Of a stretch of DNA of 39,520 bases, positions 18,423 to 26,728 are shown in pieces. The translations under genes were made by a program, and so were the position numbers. This DNA is from an uncultured Roseburia sp. (lineage in GTDB: Bacteria; Bacillota; Clostridia; Lachnospirales; Lachnospiraceae). The notes beneath the pieces were generated by a model. That model saw nothing but the letters and a program-made list of their open reading frames with translations. It searched no databases and had not been told where the DNA came from. Every line of letters begins with the position of its first letter. Position 1 is the stretch's first letter. The stretch lies in NCBI GenBank assembly GCA_947573605.1, contig CANPGM010000034.1, forward strand, positions 1 to 39,520. Direction: 5' to 3'.

Positions 18423-19226
18423 TTAAAAATCAGTCAGGTCTGCGGCGCGCTTTTCCAGAAAAGCGGTCATACCTTCCGTTTTATCATGTGTGGAACAGGT
18501 TACGCCGAAGAGATTCGCTTCCATTTCAACGGCATTTTTAATATCCATATCGTAGCCGTTGTTAATAGCGGCTTTTGCAATGGATACGGCGTAGCTTGCT
18601 TTTGAAGCAATCTTTGCAGCCATTTCTTTTGCTGCAGGCATTAATTCTTCCGGAGCAACTACTTTATTTACAAGACCGATGCGATATGCCTCGTCGGCTT
18701 TGATATTATCGCAGGTGAAAATCATTTCTTTCGCACGGCCCATTCCAACCAGACGCGCAAGTCTTTGCGTTCCGCCGAAACCGGGGATAATGCCGAGACC
18801 GCATTCCGGCTGTGCAAAAATTGCATTATCGGAAGCGATACGGATATCGCAGGCCATAGAGATTTCACAGCCTCCGCCAAGTGCGAAGCCGTTTACGGCT
18901 GCAATCGTAACCTGACGCATATTCTGCAATTTGAAGAACGGAACGGAAGCTCTCATACCGAATGCTCTTGCTTCCGCTGCGGTGAAATTCACCATCTCCG
19001 CAATATCTGCGCCGGCAACGAAAGATTTGAAGGCATTGCCTTTCTTGTCCGGGCCTCCCGTTAAAATTACTACTTTAATATCGTCTCTTGCTTCGATTTC
19101 GGTTAATGCAATATTCAGCTCGTCAAGAGTTTCGCTGTTTAACGCATTTAACGCTGCCGGTCTGGAAATAGTAAGAACGGCAATTTCGTTTTCCACATCC
19201 AGAATTAAGTTTTTAAATTCGCTCAC
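18423..19226 (-). CDS. crt: Enoyl-CoA hydratase / 3-hydroxybutyryl-CoA dehydratase (crotonase)
   Basis: 267 aa crotonase-fold enzyme adding or removing water across the 2,3 bond of a short-chain enoyl-CoA. The oxyanion-hole segments SFVAGADIAEM and NGFALGGGCE are present. Both catalytic glutamates are in place: E121 (GGGCEISMACD) and E141 (AQPECGLGIIPGFGGTQ). The start is GTG at 19226, about 8 bases after AGGAGGA; the nearby ATG at 19233 is out of frame. It has its own promoter and terminator. In butyrate producers crt usually sits with hbd, thl, bcd and etf; here it is alone, so a crotonyl-CoA role is likely but the physiological substrate is not proven. Confidence 0.9.
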   Translation of the reverse strand: MSEFKNLILDVENEIAVLTISRPAALNALNSETLDELNIALTEIEARDDIKVVILTGGPDKKGNAFKSFVAGADIAEMVNFTAAEARAFGMRASVPFFKLQNMRQVTIAAVNGFALGGGCEISMACDIRIASDNAIFAQPECGLGIIPGFGGTQRLARLVGMGRAKEMIFTCDNIKADEAYRIGLVNKVVAPEELMPAAKEMAAKIASKASYAVSIAKAAINNGYDMDIKNAVEMEANLFGVTCSTHDKTEGMTAFLEKRAADLTDF

Positions 19227-19278
19227 GTTTCATTCCTCCTAAATATATTGATAAAAATTTAACAAATTTTATATTACA

Positions 19279-19307
19279 AGAGTACTTCTTTTTGGATAGT
19301 TTGTCAA
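19279..19307 (-). promoter_or_regulatory. Promoter of the crotonase gene
   Basis: Minus strand TTGACA (19307-19302), 17-bp spacer, TACTCT (19284-19279), then an AT-rich leader to the GTG start. Confidence 0.75.
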
Positions 19308-19376
19308 TATCTATTTTCTGTTTGCAGGGCGCCAAACGAATCGTTTTTCCATGAAAAAGTATTCTTATGGCTTAAA

Positions 19377-20405
19377 TTACAGTACATACTTTCTAAGCGG
19401 AGGAATTTTGCGCAGCGTCCATGCAAAAAGGAGAGAGAGCGCAAAACATCCGGCCCAGAATACGGAGAGCAGCAGATATCCGCCTCCGATGAGCGGAGTG
19501 AGATCAAAAAACTTATAGGCAATATTTAAAAAGAATGTATGCACAAGATACACGGCAAAAATATGCTCCCGCAGCAGGACACAGAAACGCCAGGACGGTT
19601 TTTTAAATCCGGCGAGAGTGAATATCGCCATGGAAGCAAAAACGATAAACGGCGAATCATACTGCATGGAGAGACCGAATCCGAATATTCCGTTTATAAG
19701 CAGTACCGCGGTACAGAGGAAAAGAGTAAGGATTTCCGCGCGGCAGCCTTTTTTTTCGGGTAGTTTTCTACTGTGTAAATAGTGGCCGCAGAGGAAATAA
19801 TACAGATAGATTCCTGCGGTCGGAAATTCGATTCCGAGAGAGAGACCGAAACTTTGTTTCAGAAACGGCAGCAGGCTGTTTGCCGTAAATAAAATCAAAA
19901 GCATGTAACGGCAGGTTTTTGCGTCGGCGTGCGCCGTAAATATTTTTAACAGCGGCAGAAAAAGATATAAACCGATAAGCACGTAAAGATACCACATATG
20001 CGCCCAGGAGTCGCCGGCCAGCATACGTCCGAACGCTTCAAGAAGTAGAAGCGGCCGAAGGCTTTGCTCCGTAACCGAAAGTTCAAGAAAGGCGTAAAAG
20101 GTGCCGAAAAGAGCGAGCGCAAGCAGAATCCGGCGGAGATATCTGCGAAAAAGCAGAGAAAGCGGTATTTCCTTTTCCGGCGCAAGAAAAAGAGCGCCCG
20201 ATATCATAAGAAACAGAGGCACGCCGGGCGTACAGAGTTCTTTTATTATGCGGTAAACCGTAAGCTGCGTTTCCGTCATGCGTTCGGGAATCGTATCGGC
20301 CACGCCGGAAACAACGTGGATCAGAATGACCATGGAAATTGCGAGAAAGCGCAGAAAATCCAGATACGGCAAACCGCCGCTTACATTTTTTTCCTGTCTG
20401 TTCAT
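19377..20405 (-). CDS. Acyltransferase-3 family membrane protein
   Basis: 342 aa, about ten membrane helices. The N-terminus YLDFLRFLAISMVILIHVVSG carries the R-F...H pattern whose His is essential in OafA/WecH-like O-acetylases. PGVPLFLMISGALFL, WAHMWYLYVLIGLYLFLPLL and HIFAVYLVHTFF are further family landmarks. Such enzymes O-acetylate sugars of surface glycans or lipids. AGAAAGGTGCC precedes the ATG. It lies between crt and the divergent mutY with its own promoter. Acceptor unknown; the glycan made by the neighbouring clusters is a reasonable guess. Confidence 0.9.
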   Translation of the reverse strand: MNRQEKNVSGGLPYLDFLRFLAISMVILIHVVSGVADTIPERMTETQLTVYRIIKELCTPGVPLFLMISGALFLAPEKEIPLSLLFRRYLRRILLALALFGTFYAFLELSVTEQSLRPLLLLEAFGRMLAGDSWAHMWYLYVLIGLYLFLPLLKIFTAHADAKTCRYMLLILFTANSLLPFLKQSFGLSLGIEFPTAGIYLYYFLCGHYLHSRKLPEKKGCRAEILTLFLCTAVLLINGIFGFGLSMQYDSPFIVFASMAIFTLAGFKKPSWRFCVLLREHIFAVYLVHTFFLNIAYKFFDLTPLIGGGYLLLSVFWAGCFALSLLFAWTLRKIPPLRKYVL

Positions 20406-20441
20406 AAATCAGAGGCACCTTTCTTTCAGACTCTTTTTCTA

Positions 20442-20470
20442 ATTATTTGCGTCAGAGAGGTCGTTGTCAA
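20442..20470 (-). promoter_or_regulatory. Promoter of the acyltransferase gene
   Basis: Minus strand TTGACA (20470-20465), 17-bp spacer, AATAAT (20447-20442). It is divergent to mutY, for which I see only a possible -10 (TAAAAT, 20511-20516). Confidence 0.7.
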
Positions 20471-20599
20471 GTAAAAATGAAAAAACGATGCTTCATGTGG
20501 GAAGATGTGGTAAAATACATGATGTAGAATACGTAACGCAGAGCTGATGTTGTTCCGGCGGTTGAAATGCCGGAGTGATGCAGGAATGGAAGGATTTTT

Positions 20600-21706
20600 A
20601 TGATACAGGATTTTGATTTATCCGCAGCGGCCCCGCCTCTGCTTGACTGGTATAAAGAACATGCGAGAGCGCTGCCCTGGAGAAAAGACGTCTCTTCTTA
20701 CCGGGTATGGGTTTCGGAGATTATGCTTCAGCAGACGAGAGTAGAAGCGGTTAAGCCGTATTTTGAACGCTTTATAAAGCGTCTTCCCGACGCGGCTTCT
20801 CTCGCACAATGTCCGGATGACACGCTTTTAAAGTTATGGGAAGGTCTCGGTTATTATAACCGCGTGCGGAATATGAAAGAAGCGGCGGCACAGATCGTAA
20901 AGGAATACGGCGGAGAAATGCCTCCTGATTATCAGAAGCTTCTGGGATTAAAAGGGATCGGAAGTTATACGGCGGGAGCGATTGCGTCGATTGCATATGG
21001 GATACCCGTACCCGCGGTCGACGGAAACGTTCTTCGGATTTTAACGCGTGCGGCTGCAGACGATTCCGATATCGGAAAGCCGTCATTTCGGAAAGAAGCG
21101 GAACGGAAACTGCTTATGTTTATGCAGAATAAAGAAGCGTTTGACGCCGCAAGGTCGGGCGAATTTAATCAGGCGCTGATGGAGCTCGGAGCGACGGTCT
21201 GTTTGCCGAACGGAGCGCCGAAATGCAGCGACTGCCCGTGGAAAGAGCTCTGCCTTGCCAGGAAAGAAGACAGGATTTCGGAGTTCCCGGTAAAGAGCAG
21301 GGCGAAAGAGCGGCGTATTGAAAAACGAACCGTTTTTGTGATTCGCGACGGAGATAAGGTGGCGATTCGGAAACGTCCGAATAAAGGACTTTTGGCGGGA
21401 ATGTACGAGCTGCCGAATACGGAAGGGAGCTTAAGCATGGAGGAAGCGCTTTCCGCAATAAAGGACATGCATCTTACGCCGATTCGAATCCGGGAGCTAA
21501 CAAAGGCGAAGCATATTTTTTCTCATATCGAATGGCAGATGGAGGGGTATGCCATACTGGTAGAAGAGGCGGAGCGGGGTTGCGACGAAACAGGGCTGAT
21601 TTTTGTAGAGGCCGAGACTTCGGAACAAAAATTTGCGCTGCCTGCGGCGTTTGCCGCTTATGCGCGGTATATGAATATCAGAATCGGAAACGGAAAATTT
21701 TCGTAG
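20600..21706 (+). CDS. mutY: A/G-specific adenine DNA glycosylase
   Basis: Removes adenine mispaired with 8-oxoguanine. 368 aa. Catalytic Glu is in VSEIMLQQTRVEAV (E40), the helix-hairpin-helix is LLGLKGIGSYTAGAIAS, and catalytic Asp is in VPAVDGNVLRIL. The 4Fe-4S loop reads CLPNGAPKCSDCPWKELC, that is C-x7-C-x2-C-x5-C, one residue longer in the first gap than the classical C-x6. The C-terminal NUDIX-like domain (about 230-368) for 8-oxoG recognition contains FSHIEWQMEGY. Start ATG 20600 with GGAAGGAT upstream. It ends at the terminator at 21777-21799 and appears monocistronic. Confidence 0.97.
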   Translation: MIQDFDLSAAAPPLLDWYKEHARALPWRKDVSSYRVWVSEIMLQQTRVEAVKPYFERFIKRLPDAASLAQCPDDTLLKLWEGLGYYNRVRNMKEAAAQIVKEYGGEMPPDYQKLLGLKGIGSYTAGAIASIAYGIPVPAVDGNVLRILTRAAADDSDIGKPSFRKEAERKLLMFMQNKEAFDAARSGEFNQALMELGATVCLPNGAPKCSDCPWKELCLARKEDRISEFPVKSRAKERRIEKRTVFVIRDGDKVAIRKRPNKGLLAGMYELPNTEGSLSMEEALSAIKDMHLTPIRIRELTKAKHIFSHIEWQMEGYAILVEEAERGCDETGLIFVEAETSEQKFALPAAFAAYARYMNIRIGNGKFS

Positions 21707-21776
21707 AACATTTCGTAAAAAAGAGGGAGCCGGTGCGAAAACACCGGCTTATCATATGAAAAAGATTGTATATGGT

Positions 21777-21799
21777 AAGTGAAACAGCGTCACTTTTTT
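21777..21799 (+). terminator. Terminator downstream of mutY
   Basis: AAGTGA (21777-21782), 7-nt loop, TCACTT (21790-21795) running into T6. A second, GC-rich hairpin (AGCCGGTG/CACCGGCT, 21728-21749) precedes it without a T-run. Confidence 0.7.
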
Positions 21800-21808
21800 G
21801 TGGGAGGA

Positions 21809-21850
21809 CCTTGCTTATGAGATAAGCAAGGCAGCCCGGTCATACCAGGC
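21809..21850 (+). other. Tandem hairpins of unknown role between mutY and glf
   Basis: CCTTGCTTAT (21809-21818), loop GAG, ATAAGCAAGG (21822-21831) is a perfect 10-bp stem. It is followed by GCCCGGT (21834-21840), loop CAT, ACCAGGC (21844-21850) with one C/A mismatch, then TATAAT. Neither has a T-run. The rest of 21707-22046 is AT-rich with no supported gene. This could be part of a small RNA or a recombination remnant; I do not recognise the class. Confidence 0.45.
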
Positions 21851-22046
21851 TATAATATTTATGAAAAAATCCTGTTGTCTGAATTTTGTAAATCACGGCA
21901 TCGAATTTTTCATGCCGTCGTTTATATTTATTCAGTATAAATTTGAATTATGTCTGTTGTATGATTGGAATGTAATTATTTTGTAAATAAAATATGAACA
22001 AAAGCGGGATAAAGGAGAAGTTTTTTCAGTCTTAAGAAAAAATAAA

Positions 22047-22075
22047 TTGGAAAGCGGGCAAAAACCGTGTATAAT
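22047..22075 (+). promoter_or_regulatory. Promoter of glf
   Basis: TTGGAA (22047-22052), 17-bp spacer, TATAAT (22070-22075), 34 bases before the glf ATG. Confidence 0.8.
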
Positions 22076-22109
22076 TGTAGGAAGGATTTGGATTGGAGGA
22101 TAGGGACAA

Positions 22110-23258
22110 ATGTATGATAGCATTGTGATCGGAGCCGGAATCGCCGGCGCCGTAGCGGCCAGAACACTTGCGGAAGAGGCGGGGAAAAAAGTTCTCGTCA
22201 TAGAACGAAGAAATCACATCGGAGGAAATTGCTACGATGCCTTTGATCAGAACGGGATTCTGATTCATGAATACGGACCGCATATTTTTCATACGAATAT
22301 GGAAGAGGTATTTTCATTTCTTTCCCGGTTCACCGAATGGTATCTGTTCGGGCACGAAGTAGTCGCGAAGGTTGGAGACAAGCTGATTCCGGTACCGTTT
22401 AACTTAAACACGCTTCAGATGGTTTATGAGAAGAAAAAAGCGGATCGGCTGGCAGAGAAACTGATTGCGGAATACGGCGAGGGCAGCAGAGTGCCGATTA
22501 TGAAGCTGCGTGAAAACGAAGACCCGGACATCCGGGAAATCGCTCAATTTGTCTATGAAAATATATTTTTAAAATACACGATGAAGCAGTGGGGACAAAA
22601 GCCCGAAGAAATCAGCCCGGAGGTTACGGGCAGAGTGCCGGTTCTGATTTCTCACGACAACAGATATTTTCAGGACAGATATCAGGGGGTGCCCAAAGAC
22701 GGGTTTACGCCGATGTTTGAACGTATGCTCGATCATGAGAATATTGAAGTGCGTCTTTCTACAGATTGCAGCGACGTGCTGCGCTTTTCGGACCAGGGAG
22801 TATTCTTTGAGGGAGAACGCTTTGAAGGAGACGTGATTTATACCGGTCCTATAGACGAGCTTTTCGAATGCAGATTCGGAAGACTGCCGTATCGTTCCCT
22901 GAATTTTGTGTTTGAACATTTTGACAGAGAATCTTATCAGGGACACAGTGTCGTGAACTATACTGTAAGCGAGGAATTTACGAGAATTACAGAGTTTAAA
23001 TATCTGACAGGGCAGCAGGATACTGACGGGACTACAATTGTAAAAGAATATCCGTTTGCGTATACGGGCGCGGAAGGCGAGATACCGTATTATGCAATTT
23101 TAAATGAGGAGAATCAGGCGCTCTATGAAAAATATCAGGCGCTTGCGGCAGGAATCAAGCGGTTCTATCTGTTGGGCAGACTTGCGGAATATAAATATTA
23201 CAATATGGATGCAATGGCGAAAAAGGCAATGGAGCTGGCCAGGAGTTTGAAAAAATAA
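22110..23258 (+). CDS. glf: UDP-galactopyranose mutase
   Basis: Converts UDP-galactopyranose to UDP-galactofuranose using reduced FAD. 382 aa, the usual length. The FAD Rossmann motif is IVIGAGIAGAVAARTLAEE, followed by VIERRNHIGGNCYD. HEYGPHIFHT, FTEWYLFGHEV and VPFNLNTL are active-site segments; the C-terminus LLGRLAEYKYYNMD is the FAD-closing motif. Start ATG 22110 with GGAGGATAGGG upstream. A GT2 gene follows after 63 bases. Its presence means this cell makes galactofuranose-containing surface glycan. Confidence 0.97.
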   Translation: MYDSIVIGAGIAGAVAARTLAEEAGKKVLVIERRNHIGGNCYDAFDQNGILIHEYGPHIFHTNMEEVFSFLSRFTEWYLFGHEVVAKVGDKLIPVPFNLNTLQMVYEKKKADRLAEKLIAEYGEGSRVPIMKLRENEDPDIREIAQFVYENIFLKYTMKQWGQKPEEISPEVTGRVPVLISHDNRYFQDRYQGVPKDGFTPMFERMLDHENIEVRLSTDCSDVLRFSDQGVFFEGERFEGDVIYTGPIDELFECRFGRLPYRSLNFVFEHFDRESYQGHSVVNYTVSEEFTRITEFKYLTGQQDTDGTTIVKEYPFAYTGAEGEIPYYAILNEENQALYEKYQALAAGIKRFYLLGRLAEYKYYNMDAMAKKAMELARSLKK

Positions 23259-23321
23259 TTAATACCCGCAGATGATTGGCTGCATTGGCCGGCGGGACAA
23301 AGAAAGGCGTGGTTATCAGTT

Positions 23322-24335
23322 ATGAAGTTACTTACTTTTGCGATTCCGTGCTATAATTCGGAAAATTATATGGAAAAATGTATTAATTCTCTTCTTCCCG
23401 GAGGGGACGACATTGAAATTCTCATTGTGGACGACGGATCAAACTGGGACCGTACAGGAGAAATCGCGGATGCGTATGAAAAAAAATATCCGGGAATTGT
23501 CCGAGCGATTCATCAGGAGAACGGCGGCCACGGCGAGGCGGTTAATACGGGGCTTAAAAATGCCACCGGTCTTTATTTTAAAGTCGTCGACAGCGACGAT
23601 TGGGTAGACGCGGAGGCATATAAAAAAATTCTTGATAAGCTAAAAGAGCTTGTGGGCGGCGGTCAGGCGCTCGACATGTTTATTTCCAACTATGTCTACG
23701 AGAAAGAGGGGGCGAAACGCAAGAAGGTAATGCGTTATTCGGCGCTTCCGCAGGATAAAATCATTACCTGGAAGGAAACAAAGTTTCATAAGGGGCAGTA
23801 TATTCTGATGCATTCGGTCATTTACCGGACAAAGCTTTTAAGAGAATGCGGATTGGAACTTCCGAAGCATACGTTTTATGTAGACAACATTTATGTCTAT
23901 AAGCCGCTTCCCGCCGTAAAATCCATCTATTATATGGATGTGGATTTTTATCGGTACTTTATCGGGCGCGACGACCAGTCCGTGAATGAGCGCGTCATGA
24001 TCAGCAGAATCGATCAGCAGATCAAGGTCAATAAAATTATGATAGACGAGTTTGATTTATGGAAAATTACGGATAAACGGCTGCGTCATTACATGTTTAA
24101 TTATCTTGAAATTATTACCGTAATTTCAACAATTATGCTGATACGGTCGGGTACGGAGGAAAATCTTGCGAAGAAGAGAGAACTCTGGAAATACATTAAA
24201 GAGAAAGACCTCCGGCTGTTTCACCATCTGCGGAGGGGCATACTCGGAAATACCATGAATCTGCCCGGAAAAGGCGGCAGAAAAATATCCGTGGCTGCAT
24301 ACCGGATTTCACAGAAGATTGTCGGTTTCAATTAA
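23322..24335 (+). CDS. GT2-family glycosyltransferase
   Basis: 337 aa. TFAIPCYNSENYMEKCINSLL and LIVDDGSNWDRTGEIADAY are the GT-A nucleotide-binding strands. QENGGHGEAVNTGLKNATG and VVDSDDWVD (DxD-type metal site, about residues 91-99) follow. The C-terminal half is helical and lacks clear membrane spans. It is 63 bases after glf, with AGAAAGG before the ATG, and shares the glf promoter, so a galactofuranosyltransferase role is plausible but inferred only from location. Confidence 0.88.
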   Translation: MKLLTFAIPCYNSENYMEKCINSLLPGGDDIEILIVDDGSNWDRTGEIADAYEKKYPGIVRAIHQENGGHGEAVNTGLKNATGLYFKVVDSDDWVDAEAYKKILDKLKELVGGGQALDMFISNYVYEKEGAKRKKVMRYSALPQDKIITWKETKFHKGQYILMHSVIYRTKLLRECGLELPKHTFYVDNIYVYKPLPAVKSIYYMDVDFYRYFIGRDDQSVNERVMISRIDQQIKVNKIMIDEFDLWKITDKRLRHYMFNYLEIITVISTIMLIRSGTEENLAKKRELWKYIKEKDLRLFHHLRRGILGNTMNLPGKGGRKISVAAYRISQKIVGFN

Positions 24336-24343
24336 TGGACAGG

Positions 24344-24388
24344 AAAAGCGGCTGCCGCAGAGGTTATTCTTTGCAGCAGCCGCTTTTT
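24344..24388. terminator. Bidirectional terminator between the GT2 gene and the chemoreceptor
   Basis: AAAAGCGGCTGC (24344-24355) pairs with GCAGCCGCTTTT (24376-24387), with T-runs on both strands. It serves the plus-strand GT2 and the convergent minus-strand chemoreceptor. Confidence 0.8.
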
Positions 24389-24400
24389 GGCTGTTATGTA

Positions 24401-25813
24401 TTAATTGCGGAATACAACGATTTTCGTTTCATCTGTCATGCCGAACCGTCTCAAGCATACTTTCATATTATCGATTGCTTCCTTGCAGGCATAATAGTAA
24501 TCATGCGTCTTGTCAAAGTACTCAAGCGCAAGTTCGATATTTCCGCTGTCTTTTGCCTTCCAGGATTCGGTTGCCAGGCGGTGAAATTCAATATGAGCCG
24601 CTTTCAGCGCCGCAAATTCTTTACTTCCGGTAATGTCCGGATTTGTCTGTGAACCGATCCACAATCCGAGCTTGCAGCCGTCCGGATTGTTCATCTGAGT
24701 AATCTTAAGCTGTTCAAATCCGACAATATTATTATAAATACGCCACATCAGAATAAAATGGTCGGTCTGGAAAATATTCATCCAGTCCTGCTGCGTGATT
24801 TCCGCAAAGCCGCGTACCATATCGCTTCTCGTCGTGTCGATATATCTGCTGCATTTGTGCTCGTGCTTACCCTGTTCCATGCAGTCTTTACTAAGCTCTT
24901 CATAGCTCTGCGAAATAGACGTAACCTGTTTTGAAAAATCTCTCGTTACGTTGGACTGCAAATTAATATCATCAAAGATAGTATCTACTTTTTCCTTGAT
25001 GCCAATCATCTGATCCGACATTTTTTCAATATTGGAAAGAGAATACTGCACTTTTTCATTTCCCTGTTCGAGCTTTGTGGTGGTGTCGTTCATTGACTGC
25101 GCCAGATTCCGAATGTCGTTCGTTAAATCGGCAACATATCGAATAATGTCTTCCGCTGATTCCGAACTGTTGTTCGATAACTGGCGTACCTGTTCCGCAA
25201 CAACGGCAAAGCCTTTTCCCGCTTCTCCCGCCCGCGCGGCTTCAATAGAAGCGTTTAACGCAAGCAGATTGCTTTCGCTCGCTACTTCTTTTACAACGTC
25301 TACGATTTCACCGATTTTGCGTACTTTATCCTGGAATTCCTGTACTCTGTCGTTAATAGCGCTGATTTTCTCCGAGGATTCGTTTACCACATGAATACTT
25401 TCATTCATATTGGTGGTACTGTCCTGCATAATGGAAAGCATTTCATGCGTATTGTCACGGATATGCGCCATACCGTCGGAAATATTGCTGATGGAGTTCT
25501 CCAGATTCTGGCTTGCTTCCTGCATGACGGCAATGGATTCGGTCTGTGACTGCACCTGGTCAAGCGTATTTTTTACATAGGAATTGTCTCCGACCGATGC
25601 CATTGCCTCATTCAGACGAAGTACAAAGTTGTTATTTGACCGCTTGAATGCATGAATCAGCGCGTTTAACTTCTGACCGTATGCCGGATTATCAAATTCA
25701 GAGGTGTCGATTTCCGAGTATTTCTGTTCTTCAATAATCTGATCCATCGCCTGCATCAGAAGTTCCATATCATGATTTGCAGACGGCGTTACCGCCTTCT
25801 TTTTTCCAAACAT
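24401..25813 (-). CDS. Soluble methyl-accepting chemoreceptor with C-terminal CZB domain
   Basis: 470 aa from ATG 25813 (MFGKKKAV), with AAGGAGA 8 bases upstream. There is no membrane segment, so it is cytoplasmic. Residues about 80-300 are a helical signalling hairpin; its tip (177-222) holds [20 protein letters not shown] and [13 protein letters not shown], the CheA/CheW contact site. The C-terminal chemoreceptor zinc-binding domain shows H352 (DHFILMWR), C380 (CKLGLW) and H407/H411 (HIEFH), the complete zinc set. Just before it lies an extra Cys/His cluster (C311, H317, H319, C321). CZB receptors in other bacteria sense zinc or oxidants. No che genes are in the window. Confidence 0.93.
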   Translation of the reverse strand: MFGKKKAVTPSANHDMELLMQAMDQIIEEQKYSEIDTSEFDNPAYGQKLNALIHAFKRSNNNFVLRLNEAMASVGDNSYVKNTLDQVQSQTESIAVMQEASQNLENSISNISDGMAHIRDNTHEMLSIMQDSTTNMNESIHVVNESSEKISAINDRVQEFQDKVRKIGEIVDVVKEVASESNLLALNASIEAARAGEAGKGFAVVAEQVRQLSNNSSESAEDIIRYVADLTNDIRNLAQSMNDTTTKLEQGNEKVQYSLSNIEKMSDQMIGIKEKVDTIFDDINLQSNVTRDFSKQVTSISQSYEELSKDCMEQGKHEHKCSRYIDTTRSDMVRGFAEITQQDWMNIFQTDHFILMWRIYNNIVGFEQLKITQMNNPDGCKLGLWIGSQTNPDITGSKEFAALKAAHIEFHRLATESWKAKDSGNIELALEYFDKTHDYYYACKEAIDNMKVCLRRFGMTDETKIVVFRN

Positions 25814-25914
25814 CCCCAGTGTCTCCTTCCCTGTTATCTGCTGCGTATCCGTTACCCTTGTCAAGAGAGGGTAATGAGTCAAATTGCATGAAATAATGCA
25901 GATTCTATTTTGAT

Positions 25915-25943
25915 ATTATACCATACACCGTGGGGTTTGTAAA
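25915..25943 (-). promoter_or_regulatory. Promoter of the CZB chemoreceptor
   Basis: Minus strand TTTACA (25943-25938), 17-bp spacer, TATAAT (25920-25915), preceded by an extended -10 TGG. Confidence 0.8.
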
Positions 25944-25958
25944 ACAAAAAGTGGCGTA

Positions 25959-26477
25959 TTAAAGCTTCTCCGGCTCCGGATATTCTACTCCGAAACAGTC
26001 TACGGTAACGGTCTGCATCACCTGATCCTCCAACGGACGATCTGAATAATCGGTAGCCGTTTCAGCGATTTTATTTACCGCCTCCATACCTTCCGTTACT
26101 TTTCCAAACGCCGCATAAGCGCCGTCTAAATGCGGGCTGTTTTTATGCATAATAAAAAACTGGGAGCCTGCGGAATCGGGATGCATGGCTCTTGCCATTG
26201 ATAAAACGCCCTCGGTATGCTTTAAATTGTTTTCAAAGCCGTTTTGGGAAAATTCTCCTTTAATTTCATATCCGGGACCGCCCATACCGGTTCCGTCCGG
26301 GCATCCGCCCTGAATCATAAAGCCTTTTATCACACGGTGAAAAATCAACCCGTTATAATAGCCCTGTTTAATCAGGCTGATAAAATTGTGTACCGTGTTC
26401 GGAGCGGTTTCCGGATAAAGCTCCGCCTTTATGATATCACCGTTTTTCATTTCGATTGTAACAACTGGATTTGACAT
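25959..26477 (-). CDS. Cyclophilin-type peptidyl-prolyl cis-trans isomerase
   Basis: 172 aa cytoplasmic cyclophilin with no signal peptide. Active-site segments are FHRVIKGFMIQGGCPDGTGMGGPGY (the catalytic Arg in FHRV), SMARAMHPDSAGSQFFI and HLDGAYAAFGKVTEGM. It catalyses proline isomerisation in protein folding. AGAGGAAAC precedes the ATG. It has its own promoter and lies 15 bases upstream of the chemoreceptor promoter. It corresponds to PpiB-type proteins of Firmicutes. Confidence 0.95.
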   Translation of the reverse strand: MSNPVVTIEMKNGDIIKAELYPETAPNTVHNFISLIKQGYYNGLIFHRVIKGFMIQGGCPDGTGMGGPGYEIKGEFSQNGFENNLKHTEGVLSMARAMHPDSAGSQFFIMHKNSPHLDGAYAAFGKVTEGMEAVNKIAETATDYSDRPLEDQVMQTVTVDCFGVEYPEPEKL

Positions 26478-26518
26478 AGTTTCCTCTCATTCCGCCGCTT
26501 ATGCGGCTTTTTTTCTTT

Positions 26519-26547
26519 ATTTTAACCAAATTTATAATAATAGTAAA
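26519..26547 (-). promoter_or_regulatory. Promoter of the cyclophilin gene
   Basis: Minus strand TTTACT (26547-26542), 17-bp spacer, TAAAAT (26524-26519). The leader carries a GCCGC/GCGGC hairpin (26494-26507) close to the ribosome site; on the plus strand the same hairpin is followed by T7, but no plus-strand gene ends there. Confidence 0.6.
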
Positions 26548-26586
26548 GAGGATAGAAAAAAACCGGTAAAAATTGAGGAAAACCGG

Positions 26587-26615
26587 TTGAGAATTCGTGA
26601 AACGGGGACTACAAT
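26587..26615 (+). promoter_or_regulatory. Promoter of the mini-ORF/GNAT unit
   Basis: TTGAGA (26587-26592), 17-bp spacer, TACAAT (26610-26615). Confidence 0.75.
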
Positions 26616-26644
26616 AATGAAAGTATAAATAGAAAGGATGTTTC

Positions 26645-26728
26645 ATGCGTCGTTTGTGCCGCCGTAGACGGCATAACGGGAAGTGTGATGAGCAGGAATT
26701 GATTGTCCCGCGGCAGGCGGAAGAATGA
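26645..26728 (+). CDS. Arg-rich 27-aa leader ORF coupled to the GNAT gene
   Basis: ATG 26645 with AGAAAGG seven bases upstream, 27 codons, stop TGA at 26726-26728. It begins MRRLCRRRRHNGKC (six Arg in the first nine residues, using CGT, CGC, AGA and CGG codons) and ends VPRQAEE. Its stop overlaps the ATG of the GNAT gene as ATGA, and the GNAT start itself has only a weak AGGCGGAAG site. The best ribosome site of the transcript therefore belongs to the mini-ORF. I infer translational coupling or a regulatory leader peptide; expression is unproven. Confidence 0.5.
   Translation: MRRLCRRRRHNGKCDEQELIVPRQAEE

Noticed and set aside
21798-21986. A 62-codon frame in the mutY-glf gap
   Set aside because: The start lies in the hairpin region without a proper ribosome site and the translation is unstructured; hairpins explain the sequence better.
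26493-26514. GCCGC/GCGGC hairpin with T7 on the plus strand as a terminator
   Set aside because: No plus-strand transcript ends there; both flanking genes on that side are minus strand, so it is more likely a leader hairpin of the cyclophilin mRNA.
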